Below, piece after piece: positions 1-18,606 of a stretch of 64,000 nucleotides of DNA. The stretch comes from Aplidium turbinatum (Eukaryota > Chordata > Ascidiacea > Aplousobranchia > Polyclinidae): NCBI GenBank assembly GCA_918807975.1, contig OU964921.1, positions 45,162,498 through 45,226,497 on the forward strand. The letters run 5' to 3'. The notes under the pieces are model-generated. The model searched no databases, was not told where the DNA came from, and saw nothing but the letters and a program-made list of their open reading frames with translations. Position numbers and translations under genes: made by a program. Numbering within the stretch: the stretch's first letter is position 1; every line of letters starts with the position of its first letter.

Positions 1-1493
1 GGTTGCTGAGATAGTGCTTCAAAACTTTTTATGCTTTTCTTAAATTCATAATAATGATAAGTTGCAGTTCCCTGAGAGAGAAGAAACCGAATAGTTGTGA
101 AAATAATAGCCATCACCCAAAATGGAATTTATGCTTGCCTCTGGAATTAGAGTTGCCAGATAACAAAATTTTACACTAATTTGGAAAATTCCTTAGTGCA
201 TGCAAAACAGCATATAATTTTATAGACATGACACACTGATTATTCGGTTATATTTGCTAGGATTTTTTTTTCTTTATGAACCCATTAAACAAACCAGGTG
301 AACATAAATAAAACTAATATGTTATATTTCATGCTGTGACACATTGAACTGAGTTTGAGACCATACTGCAATCAACATAAGAGAGAGGGAAACCTTTTAT
401 TTTGTCTGTTGCGATAACAGTACAATACAATCATACAAAATACGAATAAAATAGTACCATAGCTATCTAAATACCACAACAGACAGTAGCATTACCACAA
501 CAGATGGCAACATAATAGGTTGCTGTTTTCAAATTATCTATCTACAAAGTGCCTCTACATGGAAAACTATCTTGAAAATTTGTTTATGACAATGTATCGT
601 TTGTTGTTATGCAATCTGTCGATTGTGGAATTTTAATACGTGGCTGGTAGTTAGGTAACTTTGACATGAGCCGTGGAAATGTATCTTTTATCATTTAATT
701 CATTAGCTCTGGCAACACTTCCTAGAACTTTCTTTATCGAAACTCGAAGTCAGAGAACCATTGAGGTGGTGAAATTACTTTTTGTGAGATTTTCTGTTCT
801 GTTAAGAACATTGACTAGATTTATTATCAGAAGCTTGTTTGATGCAAGTAAAGGTTCCTGTAGAATTTACGCCGCCTACCATTTCACTTTAAAATCTTAC
901 ACGGCGTAAAACCTACAAGCATTAAAAAAGATAGCACTCTACTGAGACGCTACACGAAAAAGATGATGATATGGCTAGGTTGAGGATACTAGTGTTTCCA
1001 GAATCTAGATAAGGACTTCTGTCCTTATTTGAGAAAACTTCAAAGCTGTTAATGACAAAAACTTGTAATTTGAGAAATGTTCAAGTCTTAAGAAGAGAGA
1101 AAAACCCTAACTCTGGCAATATTTATGACAAAACAAAGCTTTTTGATCGCAACCAGCGCTGTAAAAATAGCCACTTTGAAAACATAAGCTTTGATAAGAT
1201 ATGTAGAATATACAGATGTGGGATGAAAATCGCGTGCAATTTTAAGATACACATGCTGCAAGATCTTCTGTCAATTCACATTCTCCAATACAGTTAGGCT
1301 ATAAAACTTTAACCGGTAGTTTATAATTTGCCTGGGTTATAGATTAAACCTCATTCATTGCAAGCTGACTTACTATGTATCACATTACAGTATAGTCAAA
1401 CAATTGACATTTAAGTTTTTTACAGTGACTTTAGTGATAATTATAGTGACTGTAAATTTTATTTGTTTTGTCTGCTTCTAATACTGACACAGC
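1..1493. other. Upstream region of the UBE2D gene, no gene recognised
   Basis: AT-rich DNA with only short chance open frames. I see no conserved protein, RNA gene or element ends here. The promoter and any 5' untranslated exon of the downstream UBE2D gene should lie in this stretch, but no convincing core promoter motif could be picked out by eye. Confidence 0.5.
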
Positions 1494-8020
<6,527 letters not shown>

Positions 8021-8129
8021 ACTACATCATGCCTGCGATATTAAACGTCTTCTGTTATTAAAATCTTATTTTCTTTGTCGGTTCAACGTTGCAAGACGTT
8101 GAATTACTGTAAAATTCGATTTCATAGTT

Positions 8130-8516
8130 TTACTCCACGGTGTAATTAATTTTCTGACCTTCATACCCGGGGCAAGTTGTCACACTGCATGTTTTTGTCA
8201 GTTTTATTGGCAACCACGAATCTTTAGTGTCTTTCCTGGCTTTAGTTTTGAAAGGCAGGCATCTCATCAATGGACCATTTCCCTTTAATTTGTTTAAATA
8301 CTTCACTAAAAACGTATAATTTGGTGAGATTGAATTTCGTTGTTCAGGTCTTGCCAAAAATGCATTGTGAAGCTGACAGTTGTTACAAGAAGGTTGCCCA
8401 ATCGAAACGGATATATTCGTTTTGATATTGTCTATTTTAGGGTTAGCGTATCCGTTTCTTTCAAATTTTCTTGTAAGTACAACACACTTCGTGGATGTAT
8501 TTGCGTGGTATTGCAA
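8130..8516 (-). CDS. Unidentified ORF, possibly an exon of a small cysteine-containing secreted protein
   Basis: An open frame of about 128 codons opposite the DNA just after UBE2D. It has several Cys (PSCNNCQ, MRCLPF, TCSVTTCPGYEG) and N-glycosylation-like NTST. I do not recognise the family. The reason to keep it is the diverged duplicate at 9951-10420, where the same strand keeps similar residues at both ends (HANASRRCV for HANTSTKCV; SVATFPGYQRQKVN for SVTTCPGYEGQKIN). Upstream, near 8780, the minus strand has an ATG followed by a hydrophobic run (MTLNKRSLLLVFVDGFVFF), which could be a signal peptide, but no clean splice joining the two was found. It may be a decayed gene. Confidence 0.25.
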   Translation of the reverse strand: MQYHANTSTKCVVLTRKFERNGYANPKIDNIKTNISVSIGQPSCNNCQLHNAFLARPEQRNSISPNYTFLVKYLNKLKGNGPLMRCLPFKTKARKDTKDSWLPIKLTKTCSVTTCPGYEGQKINYTVE

Positions 8517-8811
8517 AGCAACTTGGGAGGTTCATCTCGGTAGTATCAAATATTGACAGTTCGATTGATTGGTAGGACGCTCATTCACTGATCCAGCAAT
8601 AAGAGGTACGCCCAACAGCACTGTGGATGCTGGTAGTATTAGATCAGGTATTGTGCTAAAATGAGAGTTGCGATCATTTGACGCCGTTTTCTTGCTTTTT
8701 ATCAACCCCCCACAGTGACGTACGAAAGAAGACAAAACCGTCAACAAAAACCAGTAGCAAACTCCTTTTGTTCAGTGTCATAGTAAAGCACGATACAGTA
8801 CAAAAAAGCGA

Positions 8812-9053
8812 CTGCACTGCGCCGACTGGTTCGACTCTCGGGGTGTACGCTTCGGCTTGAGCAACGTATTTCAGGACAGCACTCCACTCAGCGTCTGCTA
8901 GTGGATGACATAATTCCTTGGCAACAATCAGAAAACATCACTCTGCCAATCTCTGTAACCGGCCCTGCGTCAAAAGCGCGGTTAACAAGTGTGCGTGAAG
9001 ATTAATCTATCAAAGGCTTTATCAGTCCGAGGATAAAGATTCAAAATCAACCG
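8812..9053 (+). repeat. tRNA-derived SINE (5' truncated)
   Basis: Member of the SINE family also found at 38486, 54379, 57851 and 58330. This copy is in plus orientation and begins inside the tRNA-like head at the B-box-like GGTTCGACTCTCGG. It ends with the family's tail (GATAAAGATTCAAAATCAACC). Confidence 0.75.
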
Positions 9054-9848
9054 AAGTGAGTGATTGGTATGCTATGAGCAAACACCTCAGTGCAGTGTCA
9101 ATTTATACGTGACACTTCAATGAATTAGTAATGATAGTTGCAAGTATTCTTCGAAAAGTTACATCCACTGAAAACGGAGAAATTCTTGCGTTTTTATTTC
9201 ACAATCTAACAGGGGCGAGTCAACTTGTCTTTAGTTAAAAGCCCAATGAACGATTACGTATTGGTAGCCTAGTTGGTCAATTTTTGCAGAGAGGTCTATG
9301 CACAAACAAGAAATTCAAGTTATATCACCATCAGGTTGCTTGCGACAAGCTGCGATTTAACGAAACTTATGAAATTTGGCACATCTTGCTCTGCCAACAA
9401 TGAATAGCTTGCACTGACAGACTCGATTGAAGGAATCACTGTTGCTTTTTTGCGGGAGAGGTTTCAAGCGGTGCCCTTCAGAAAAGAGTGTGTTTTCTTG
9501 TTACGCCTTTAAAATACTTCGAGAAACACTTCTACCGGAATTATTCAAACGTGTGATTGATAGATTTTTATAAATAATTGTGGATCACTAGCAGGGACGT
9601 GAGGGATCAGAAGGTTTATGAACATATAGGTCGCAGTGGTCACCGTAATCCAAGCTTTTTCAAAGGATTACTGCACAAATCATTTCGGACCTGGGCATAT
9701 GTAGACTACTAACATTCTTTTTGCGTTTGAGGCTAGGTGTTCCAACATGTTGGCATTGACAAGGCCTTCCACGTTCAACTGTAACATTGTTACTCCCACC
9801 CATACGACAGGTGGGGCTACCTGCACTGAGAAGTGCACTTGCTCAGGA
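9054..9848. other. Spacer, nothing recognised
   Basis: AT-rich spacer between the SINE and the duplicated block. No coding region, RNA gene or element ends could be recognised. Confidence 0.4.
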
Positions 9849-9950
9849 GGATGAGTTTCTCCCATGGTCCCCGATATTGCGTAAATATTTAATACGGATC
9901 GCACCAACTATCATAGGTAGGCTAGCCAAGGAAGTAGGCGCAGGCCTATA
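9849..9950 (+). pseudogene. Decayed duplicate of the last UBE2D exon
   Basis: Matches 7914-8020 of the UBE2D terminal exon (GGTCCCCGATATTGCG..., ACGGATCGCACCAA, GCGCAGGCCTA). Its reading frame is broken by stops and small indels: VPDIA is followed by a stop, and the KYAQA end is scrambled. Homology continues into the DNA beyond it, so this came from a local DNA duplication and not from a processed transcript. Confidence 0.8.
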
Positions 9951-10420
9951 TTGCAACTTGACTGCGGTATTGAACGTCTGCTGTTAGTAAAATTTTATTT
10001 TTCTGTTTCGATGTTGCAAATTCGATTTCATATCCAGTAATCAAAGGGTGCCATTTCTACATCTTCTGGAGAAGTTAAAACGATGTAGGCTACTAATGGC
10101 AACATTGGCTTGCTGGGCAGTTTCACCTCAAAGCGGCATTAACTTTCTGTCTTTGGTAACCGGGGAAAGTTGCCACACTGCTTTTGCAGCTCCAGTGAAA
10201 AAAAACATTTGGGTTGTAATTTTAAAACGATTTGTTGCAAAACCGACGTCTGTTTCTGAAGATTGCCAATCACAACGTAGGCTATAATGTGTGTTTTGGT
10301 ATCATCTACATTAGGGTTTGTTTCAACTTCTCTAGTAAATACACACCTCCTGGACGCGTTTGCGTGGTGTGGCTAACGTAGGCGACTTGCGAGGTTATTC
10401 CTGGTAGTACCAATTGACAG
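9951..10420. repeat. Diverged duplicate of the UBE2D downstream region (8030-8560)
   Basis: Collinear, diverged similarity to 8030-8560: the TTGAACGTCTGCTGTTAGTA block, the CCGGGGAAAGTTGCCACACTGC block and the TTTGCGTGGTGT block follow in the same order. On the minus strand it holds the counterpart of the unidentified 8130-8516 ORF, with interrupted frames. Together with 9849-9950 it defines one segmental duplication of at least 570 bp, about 1.9 kb from its source. Confidence 0.7.
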
Positions 10421-11606
10421 TTTGGAGCACCGACGCATTGTGGAAGAGCGAGTGTGTCTACCACAACAGCAGATTGTTTAAAGCCATTTCTTAGTATCCC
10501 CTCAATGATATTTGGACTAGGCTACACGTCTTGACGCAGATGAACTAAATGTCAACAAAAACACAGCAATCGTTTAATCAAACACATATAAAAAATGGCA
10601 GTAGCCCAAGACAACAGTAGCAGCAAACTACTTTTATGTCAAACTATAAAACCAGATACAAAACGTGCAGTGGCAATGAGAAAGCTTATGAACTTCTGTC
10701 TCGCAGATGCTGTCTTTACTTGCACTTTGCAACTGACCGACATCGAGTAAAACATTTTGAACTTAAAAAAAACAACGTTAAAAGCCACGTAACAGATGTA
10801 ACTATAGCCACAATGAGTATAGCTTGAGATCAAGACTAGGTTCGCAATGAGTTGATGAGAGCAATGAACCAGCGGAGACAAAACTATCACCCATCAAACA
10901 AGGCAAAGTTTAATAAGCCTACAAACAGTTCATGGTAATCATTGCAATAAACAAGGTAAGGGGGGGGGGGGGGCGTGTATGAACTGGGGGGCTCGTGCAA
11001 GTGGGCTCTGTTGCAATCAACACGCCTGGGAAGCAGCATGCACCCAGTACTCTTTGCGTAGCAGTCACTTTCCAAAAAGCAACAATAGTTATGGTTCACA
11101 AGGTATGCGAAACTAATAAAAAAGTATGATCATCGTCGCAGAGAGTAGCCTATGAAACGACCCTGGATAGGTTAAGCAGAAATCAAACAGATGCGCAGGA
11201 TCGGAGTGCGCATTGCGAAAGCATGACGTTCTGCTTGTCAGTCAAGCGAAACCACCAGAAGGATAAGCTGCATGTGTCACTTCGTGTGCAATACACCAGC
11301 ACCACAGTAGGATAAGCAAACATTAAGAGTTTAATGTCTCTATGCACGAAACATAAACCATTGAAATGTTCATGGCAGAACGAGGCCACGTTGCTACACG
11401 GACGGGACCAGGTGGTACCGTGCGTTCGGGGACCATTGTTACTAACAATGTTAGCATTGTCACTGACTTCAGTGAGCGACCGATCCAGTAGCATACAACT
11501 CACTACGCCCGCTTGCTGTGAGGTGACCGTCGTGAGAGAAGTAATTGTCTTTGTTGACAACACACTGATGTTTATGTGGACACAGACATCCTCAACAAAA
11601 CATCAA
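10421..11606. other. Spacer including caspase 3' flank and a G14 run
   Basis: No gene was recognised. It contains a run of 14 G at 10960-10973, a common site of assembly or polymerase error. The 3' untranslated region of the minus-strand caspase must lie in the right part; a possible ATTAAA signal on the minus strand is near 11330. The longest open frames here have no recognisable motif. Confidence 0.4.
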
Positions 11607-14600
11607 TCAGGCAAGCTGGAGGCCAGGGAACAAGAAGAGCTTCTTACATAAGGTCGTGTGAAAGATAGACATCTCCTTACACCTGGAAAACATTGTTATC
11701 ACTGGTAGTTGATGGCAAGGGAAGGAATATGAGACGAAATACACAACGTAGTGTGCAGGCAACGTATCGCCACTCATAAGCCAGCAATAGATGTGAAACT
11801 ACATTTTTATTAAGAATTTCGTAAGCTTTAGCCTAAGTTTAAAACGTTTTACCGGTATTCAAATTATGCGGCTGTTTCAAGTATGCACGATTATAAAGTT
11901 ACTAGATATTTTGTTGATTAGTTCAACGACATAAAATCCATATCAATGCAAAGCACATCAATATCATCTGTAAACAAACCTATGAAAGTCTGAGGAAGGG
12001 CTCCATCCCTCGCGGCCTTTGACCAAATTGTTGACCATGGTCATGATCTCGAGAATGTGCTTATCACATGCGTGGTAGGCTAAGACCTGGCGGTGAGAAA
12101 GTGCTTTGATCAGTTACGGCAAAAGCAAACAGGAACTGAAACCGTTCAGTACCCTTTGGGTAAACATTGACAATTGTAATGCCAGTCAAGCATGTCACGT
12201 GCCTAAATAAAAGGTAAAAAAGCGCCAAAAGAATAAGCTAAAACTTTCTTGTGGCTCAAATTAGAACAAGCGATCGTGTCAAGTCCAAGGAACTTGAATA
12301 CTTTTAGGTTAGGCTGACTTCATGAAACGATTGGCACATTTCATATGCGTATTGTCGAAAACGTTCGCTATATTTTGTTTTTGTATTACAATGTTAAATG
12401 TCGTATAGTTGCAAAGCTATGCAACGTATGAATGGAACAGCGACGCTTACCCGGACCAAAGCTTGGATGAACCAACTTCCGTACTTGGTGTTCCGCATGG
12501 CTGCGTAACCTTTCACTGTTGCGTAGCCAACCAGGCAGTCAGAATGACTCGGCAATTTATTTCGTATCGTCATGCTGTTCATAGAGGAGCGAGAGGAAGA
12601 TCTCGACATGACATCGCTCTCTGGAGGCTGAAAACACAGAGTTAATGCTTCGAGATGCTCTCATGTGCACTCTTGCTCTGACGGTGGCACATGAGAGGGC
12701 AACAAGAAGGATTAGCATCATGTTCAACAGAACCGAGCACCACCGGGCTTACATGAATACGATAAACGTTCAAGCCAGGCAGGGTATCGAACACCGGATC
12801 TTTGCGTTTTGACACGCGCGTGCCGGTACAGCCATTGGGAATGATGATGACGTCATGACGTATATCACATGAGACTATCTAAGATCCGCGCCTGCTTCTC
12901 GATGTTCGCTGGAATTGAAGTGACTTTTGAATAAAGTAAGAAATGTGGAGTTTACCTTTATCCTGTTCAGGAGATCTGACGTTGGTCCATCTGCTTCATC
13001 CACACCTCTGTCGGGGCTTTCCCCTCGGCACGATTGAAAAAGTAAAATCTAAAGATTAAAAATATCAGCAATTAGTTTGTTGGAAGATTGTTGGAAGGTA
13101 TTGGAGCTTGTTGGAAGATTACTCTCTTGCTGTTTTCTAAAATAGATCAACAGATGTCCAAGAATCGAGTCAAACAAGCCATGGGCATGCTGTGATGAAA
13201 AAGCGTTAATCGGATCAGTAAGGAATTCGCATCAAGTTATGTAGTGGTGATAACGTCCTTGCGACAGGTCAGCGGCGAAACGATGCCGTGTACTCCAATT
13301 AGGTTCGTTGTAGAAATAAAAAAAGTCAACTCTGTCGCGAATGCAACGTCTTCAAAACCGTAACGTTTTGATAAGAATCCAGATGAAAAGAACTCTGGTT
13401 TGAACCTTTGGTTTGTTCTGCAATGCTTTGCACTTATCGTTGCTGAACAGATCCAGCACATTATCGATGACGACACGACCACCATCGCGGCCGAAGAAGC
13501 ATCCCTCCTCCCCGTGGCTCATCACAACCACCATTGACACGTCACAATGTTCGTGATCTTCTAAAGACGCGAATTTCTGAAACACAACCAGAAAACTGAG
13601 ATTTCCACCAGAACAAGTGATTGCTTACAATGCTTAATGTTACCATATGCTCGGTTGTCAAAGTATTTTCGAAGCTGTCATGTTAGGACGTTCAAAACCA
13701 GCAGATGTTTTGAGAAAAGTCAACAAACATTTTTGTATCTTTGTAAAAAAAGATCAATTTTTACGACAAGATTTTTTTCCCTTAGCCGCTTAGGATAGCG
13801 CAACGTTTAATTGAGACAACTCTTGGCGCCACGATTTGCGGGAGCGGCAAGAGAGAACAAAGACAGTTGTAAGCACCTCTAAGACTGTCCATATCTCCCG
13901 GGCAGTGCCATTCACCAGCAGGTAGCATCGAAATCCTAACTGTCGCAGAACAAACTCCAACCTTGCCCGATCCACATCGGATGCCTGGATTATAAAACGC
14001 TTTAAAGCTTGAAGGATATAAATACGGAGACAATTTGATCACTTTTAAAGTATCAAGGGTGTTAAAAAAAATGGGTGAAAAACCCTGAAACCCTGATTTA
14101 CGTTTGCATTAGTTGCAGAGTTCAGCATATTTGATTTTTGGTCATAAACTAGCCAATATAACGCGTCATCATAACCCAAAACAGCAATCAAATATTTTTC
14201 GAAAATAGTTGATTGCAGCTCTTGCATGATCATTGATCAGTTGATCACAGTTACAGTAATTTGATGGATTCCACCATTGCAATACATTGCCATGCATCTA
14301 CTGGGAAGTTGTAAAGTAGTACGTTAATGTATGCAACTCACTAGACGATTGTCCAAGCATGCTGAAGGCTCAAATTGATCAACGCTGATAATTAAGGCAA
14401 GTCCTCTTGGATTTGAAGCCATCTCATAACAATCCATGACATGTTCTTGTTGAAACTAAAAGTATAAGAAATATTATTCGTGATATTGCAAAATGATAAA
14501 GCTTTGGTAGAGAGTTTGCTTTGTTGAACCATAGAGAAATAAAACATAGTAACTTTAGCGGGTTTAGCATACTTTATTTCACACAAAATATAACATAGTT

Positions 14601-17600
14601 AAAATAAAATAAACTCAAACGTTTTCGACACGTACGTGTGTCCTCATCAGGAATTAAATTTGCAATACATAAAATGAAAAATCGTAAGATAAATTTGACT
14701 ATGCACTGTAACTGTAACGACACTCTGGACTGAAAGCACAAGCTGAACAAATGATAAGAGAATGATTGCGAGTAAATGTAAAACTGCGAAAGTAAATTGC
14801 GAAACCAGATCACATGAGGTGTAGACATGAGTGTCGTTACAGTGCATAGTCAAATTTATCTTACGATTTTTCATTTTATGTATTGCAAATTTAATTCCTG
14901 ATGAGGACACACGTACGTGTCGAAAACGTTTGAGTTTATTTTATTTTAATTATGTTATATTTTGTGTGAAATAAAGTATGCTAAACCCGCTAAAGTTACT
15001 ATGTTATATTGCAAAATAGTGAAGTATTGTGGCTAGCAGGGCTGTGAAAAATAAGACCGACTCCAGCTTGATACAAAACGATAAACAATAAAAATTTTGC
15101 AATAAATTGAGTTTCGCTTTTAGCAGCATGATCGTTGCTTACTTGAAAAATGTTGATACAAACAATCTGTTTTAGTCTGATGCTGCGAGTTCGCTGCATG
15201 GTAATAGCGAATTGCACTAGCTTTCAGAACACAGTTCCCTAGTCATGAGTTATCATTACAGTGATAATGCCTGACAACACAATATAAACTCAACAGACAG
15301 CTATGAAGGCAGCAGCTTCAAGCCAAAGAAATGAACAACGACATACTGACTCCAACACCATCCGTTATAGCCCATGACTAGGAAACTACATTTCCCGCCC
15401 GACTCCACAGACTTGGTGACTAGAACAGGTTTTATTCTGGCTGAAACCAACTAACGCACAATTTCGCACTAAACCAACAGCAACCAAACAAAACAAAACT
15501 GCCGCAATGAAACACATGAAGTCATACAGCTCAATCAAAAGTCTCCTTTTTTAACATTACTAAAAATTGCAAACCCGCATTGAACAACAGACCTGTTGTC
15601 TGGACCTTCGGACTACCAGGTCGTCTTTTGTTGGCCCATCTGCAAGGTCACATGCAGAAAGATGACACTGCGAAGAAATGTTTGCAGATGATTGAATAGG
15701 TGAATATGAACCCAAAGAGTTGCTTCGAATAGCAGAATGTGACTTTGGCAGCGATAAGTTAGCAGCAGAGAGCAAAAGTGACTCAGAAGTAGAGGAGAGG
15801 ATATCTGCAAGAGGGTCGTGTGGAGATGGCACAGTTTCCATGGATACTTCTGGTGAATTCCCCTTTATTCGTCTTCGTTTTTTTGCCACTGGACAATCAT
15901 TTGTATTTTCAATTTGAAGTTCAACAGGTCTCTTGCTAGTTCCACAAATTGATTGATACTCCATTGCACATCCTGTACTTGTATCTGATCTGTTACAAGG
16001 AACAGAGTTGGAATGGGTAGGTCTTGTGCATTGAGGGGAAGATATTGACAAGTCTGCATATTCCGTAGGTTGCTCATGACCACTTGCAGGTGACAAACAG
16101 ATTGGACTTGACTTTAATGTTAGCTTGCTGGGAATGTTTCTATCAGTCATACAACTTGTGGGTGTGATTTCAAAACCAGATTGCAAGTAATCAGCGAGAT
16201 GACTTTGATCTGAACTTCTGAGGGCAGAAAGGAAATGCTGGAAGGCAAATGGTCCTCTTCTGGGTAGCAATGTCAATAATTCCACCTGTAATATTTTAAC
16301 ATACAATGAATTGACAGCAAAAAGCATACAGTGCATGGTTGATTGATTGAAATCTTGCAGAGAATCTTGTACAAAGCCACGGCAACTAAATTTTAAATTA
16401 TGTTTTTATTTAATTTGAATTTGCTCCAGAACAGAAGATGCACATTTTAAAGATGTATATATAATATATTTAAAACCATAAGTTTCGGCAGGGTCACCAT
16501 CTGGGTTTTTTTTTTTCGCTGAGACTTTTCGGTCATTTGTCCGAAATGGCTTGAAAAAATTCGGTCAATTTTATTTATTTCGGTCATTTTTAGTCATTTT
16601 TGGTCATATATATATAGTCATTGACAATATATTTTTTCGGACATGTTGACCGAATTGACTATATTTTTTTTGAACATTTTGCTAAAAAATCGGTTGATAA
16701 ATGACCGAAAAAAAAACCAGGTCACCCTTTACATGGAATGGCTCGATTCGGAGACAGCCTTTTTTGGAGAAAACCGATTTGGTGATTTCTTGAAAATCCA
16801 GCAATGGCTTTAATTTAAATAATTTTTAGGGATCATTTAGGTGGGAGCTCAGTGTGCTTACCGTCTCATACTCATGCAAACGACGCAGTTAATGTTTCAG
16901 TGAGGTGGAAGTAGACCAGCTGTTATCTTGCTGGTATAGGCTATAGCAATATCTAGCAACAGTTAGGCCATTAACCTAACCTATAATCGTTAATGTCACA
17001 GTGGTGGATCATGCTAGTAATGTTGAGTGGAGGGGCGATTTCATACGTATCTGACAAAAAAGCAGTTGGCCTACCTACCTACCTACCCTACAGGTTAATA
17101 AAATCCTTCATCATGTTTTATGGAAGCGATTGCCAGATTCGCCACTGATGTGTCGACCGTGGCAATAATTCATGCGCTGTTTTTTTTTCGGTCATTGACC
17201 AATTTTTTAGCAAAAAAAAATATATATACAGTACCGTAGTCAATTCGGTCAAAATGTCCAAAAAAAAACAACGTTTCTCAGCGAAACTTAATGTTGTAGC
17301 TAGTCAGAAAGTGTAAATTTTGGTTTGTATCAGCTACTTGAAAGGAAATATTTTCATCAGAAAAAATGACTAAAATAAATAAAAAATGACCGAATTTTTT
17401 CAAGTCATTTCGGACAAATGACCGAGAAGTCTCAGCAAAAAAAAACCAGTTCATGCGTAATAAGTAAGGATATGCAACGCTGTTGGAGAACTTTTTTTTT
17501 ATGCACTGAGACTGTATTTGATTAACCAGTATTATTAATCATGAAACGTCATTTGACAACTGTTTTCTTTTTCTCGCTTAGACTTTAGTTGAGACTTTAT

Positions 17601-17975
17601 TCAATTATTATATATATATAAGCTAATTCCTTAGAATAAACACACGTCGCTGTGGTATTTCAGAAATCTCCGAAAAAAGGCTTTCTCCAAATAGTACAGT
17701 AGAAGAATACTATGTATAGCTACCAGTAATATCTTAAAACATAAGGTATACCGTATAGCCTATTTAATGTTGCACATATATAAATATTACATAACGTGGC
17801 CAATTTAAAATCTTACATTTTTATGAAATGAGGTAGGTTTTGAGCATATCTTTTCCACCATATAATCATTTAAAACTTCATTTTCTACAAGAATTTGCAA
17901 AACTTCATCACAAAGCATTTCTTTGGCAAGAATCAGTCGCTTCTTTTTTAATATCAACTGGTGACTTGCTATCAT
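11607..17975 (-). CDS. CASP2-like: CARD-containing initiator caspase, caspase-2-like (nine exons)
   Basis: Cysteine protease of apoptosis and stress signalling. Exons on the minus strand: 17975-17817, 16285-15593, 14455-14342, 13984-13877, 13576-13406, 13048-12956, 12627-12451, 12086-11980 and 11682-11607. All have GT-AG borders and compatible phases, giving 565 codons. Residues 1-91 form a CARD (HQLILKKKRLILAKEM..., then VELLTLLPRRGPFAFQHF) split by an intron at the same point as in my recollection of caspase-2. Residues 92-284 are a Ser/Pro-rich linker with a nuclear-localisation-like KKRRRIK near 188-194. The p20 part has PRGLALII, the Arg before SDVD, catalytic His379 in MSHGEEG and catalytic Cys422 in QSCRG (usually QACRG). 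The p10 part has GYAAMRNTKYGSWFIQAL with the substrate-binding Arg. The end CKEMSIFHTTLCKKLFLFPG matches caspase-2. The start is the first ATG before the CARD; an upstream exon cannot be excluded. A pair of MITEs sits in intron 1. Confidence 0.93.
14508..15007. repeat. Head-to-head inverted repeat, possible Penelope-like 3' tails
   Basis: 14508-14715 and about 14828-15007 are inverted copies of each other, sharing CCTGATGAGGACACACGTAC and TCGAAAACGTTTGAGT. A third copy lies at 45130-45400. The 'CCTGATgAgg...CGAAAACgTT' layout resembles the 3' tails of Penelope-like retroelements such as the one at 49980-50990, but no coding part is attached here. It lies in caspase intron 2 (between exons 2 and 3). 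Confidence 0.55.
16501..16720. mobile_element. MITE with CTGG-plus-T-run ends (copy A)
   Basis: A 220-bp element starting CTGGGTTTTTTTTTT and ending AAAAAAAAACCAG. It is flanked by GTCACCAT (16493-16500) and GTCACCCT (16721-16728), an 8-bp target duplication with one mismatch. It is built almost wholly of CGGTCATTT/AAATGACCG repeats. Same family as 17177-17449 in the opposite orientation. The 8-bp duplication suggests mobilisation by a hAT transposase. Confidence 0.75.
17177..17449. mobile_element. MITE with CTGG-plus-T-run ends (copy B)
   Basis: A 273-bp element beginning CTGTTTTTTTTTCGGTC and ending GCAAAAAAAAACCAG. It is flanked by a perfect 8-bp duplication TTCATGCG (17169-17176 and 17450-17457). 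Inverted relative to copy A 450 bp away, so the two together make a foldback inside caspase intron 1. Confidence 0.8.
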
Positions 17976-18606
17976 TGTGCAAGCTCTCTTCTGCAGTCTA
18001 CAGAATGACACTTAACTTAAGCACTTCAATATCTCTAGCTATGTGAATATGGTATAAAATGCATTAAACCTGATACAAGACATAAAAAATATATTTTGTG
18101 TTATCAGTTACCAGAACTATATGTTTCCAAAAAACACAGTTTAAAATGCTTCCAGTGTCCATTTGGTTTTTATATGAATGTTCTCCAAATATCTTACCGT
18201 AATTAAATAAATGTCACAGTAGGTGATTTTAAGGTCTAGGAACTGAATAATGCATTAGAGGCAACTTGGAAAAAACTTTTGCTTTCTTGTTATTTAAGAA
18301 AAACTTCAGCAACCACTGTGTTCTAGTCTGCTACTGTATCTTATCCTCAATATCAGACTAATTCTCTTATTGAAGTAGGCCTAGTATGCCTGTCTTGTTT
18401 AACTTACCGGTATGTGCATTAATAATAATATATAATTAGATTTATTCATTGTGGTGGCAGGGGTGTGAAAATAATGAACTGCCCAGCATTATTGCTAACC
18501 TAGTATATCTTATCCTAAAACTTTAAAAAAATTGGCCTTTCAGCAACAAAAGTACCTCTTTTTATAATCCTGCCCCTCCAGTCAAAAATGGTTCCGGTGC
18601 CCCTGG
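17976..18606. other. Upstream region of the caspase gene
   Basis: AT-rich DNA between the first caspase coding exon and the 3.7-kb transposon. It should hold the caspase promoter or a 5' untranslated exon. A CTGCAG acceptor-like site stands just before the start exon (about 17990). Nothing else was recognised. Confidence 0.4.

Noticed and set aside
8130-8516. Interleukin-17 or cystine-knot assignment for the antisense ORF
   Set aside because: The Cys spacing does not match the IL-17 C-terminal pattern or a clear knot; left as unidentified.
10960-10973. G14 run as a G-quadruplex or regulatory element
   Set aside because: A plain homopolymer next to G-rich sequence in a spacer; no further support and prone to sequencing error.
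11183-11651. Overlapping open frames of 126 and 105 codons on opposite strands downstream of the caspase
   Set aside because: No motifs; the region includes the last caspase exon and its 3' flank, and the frames shadow each other.
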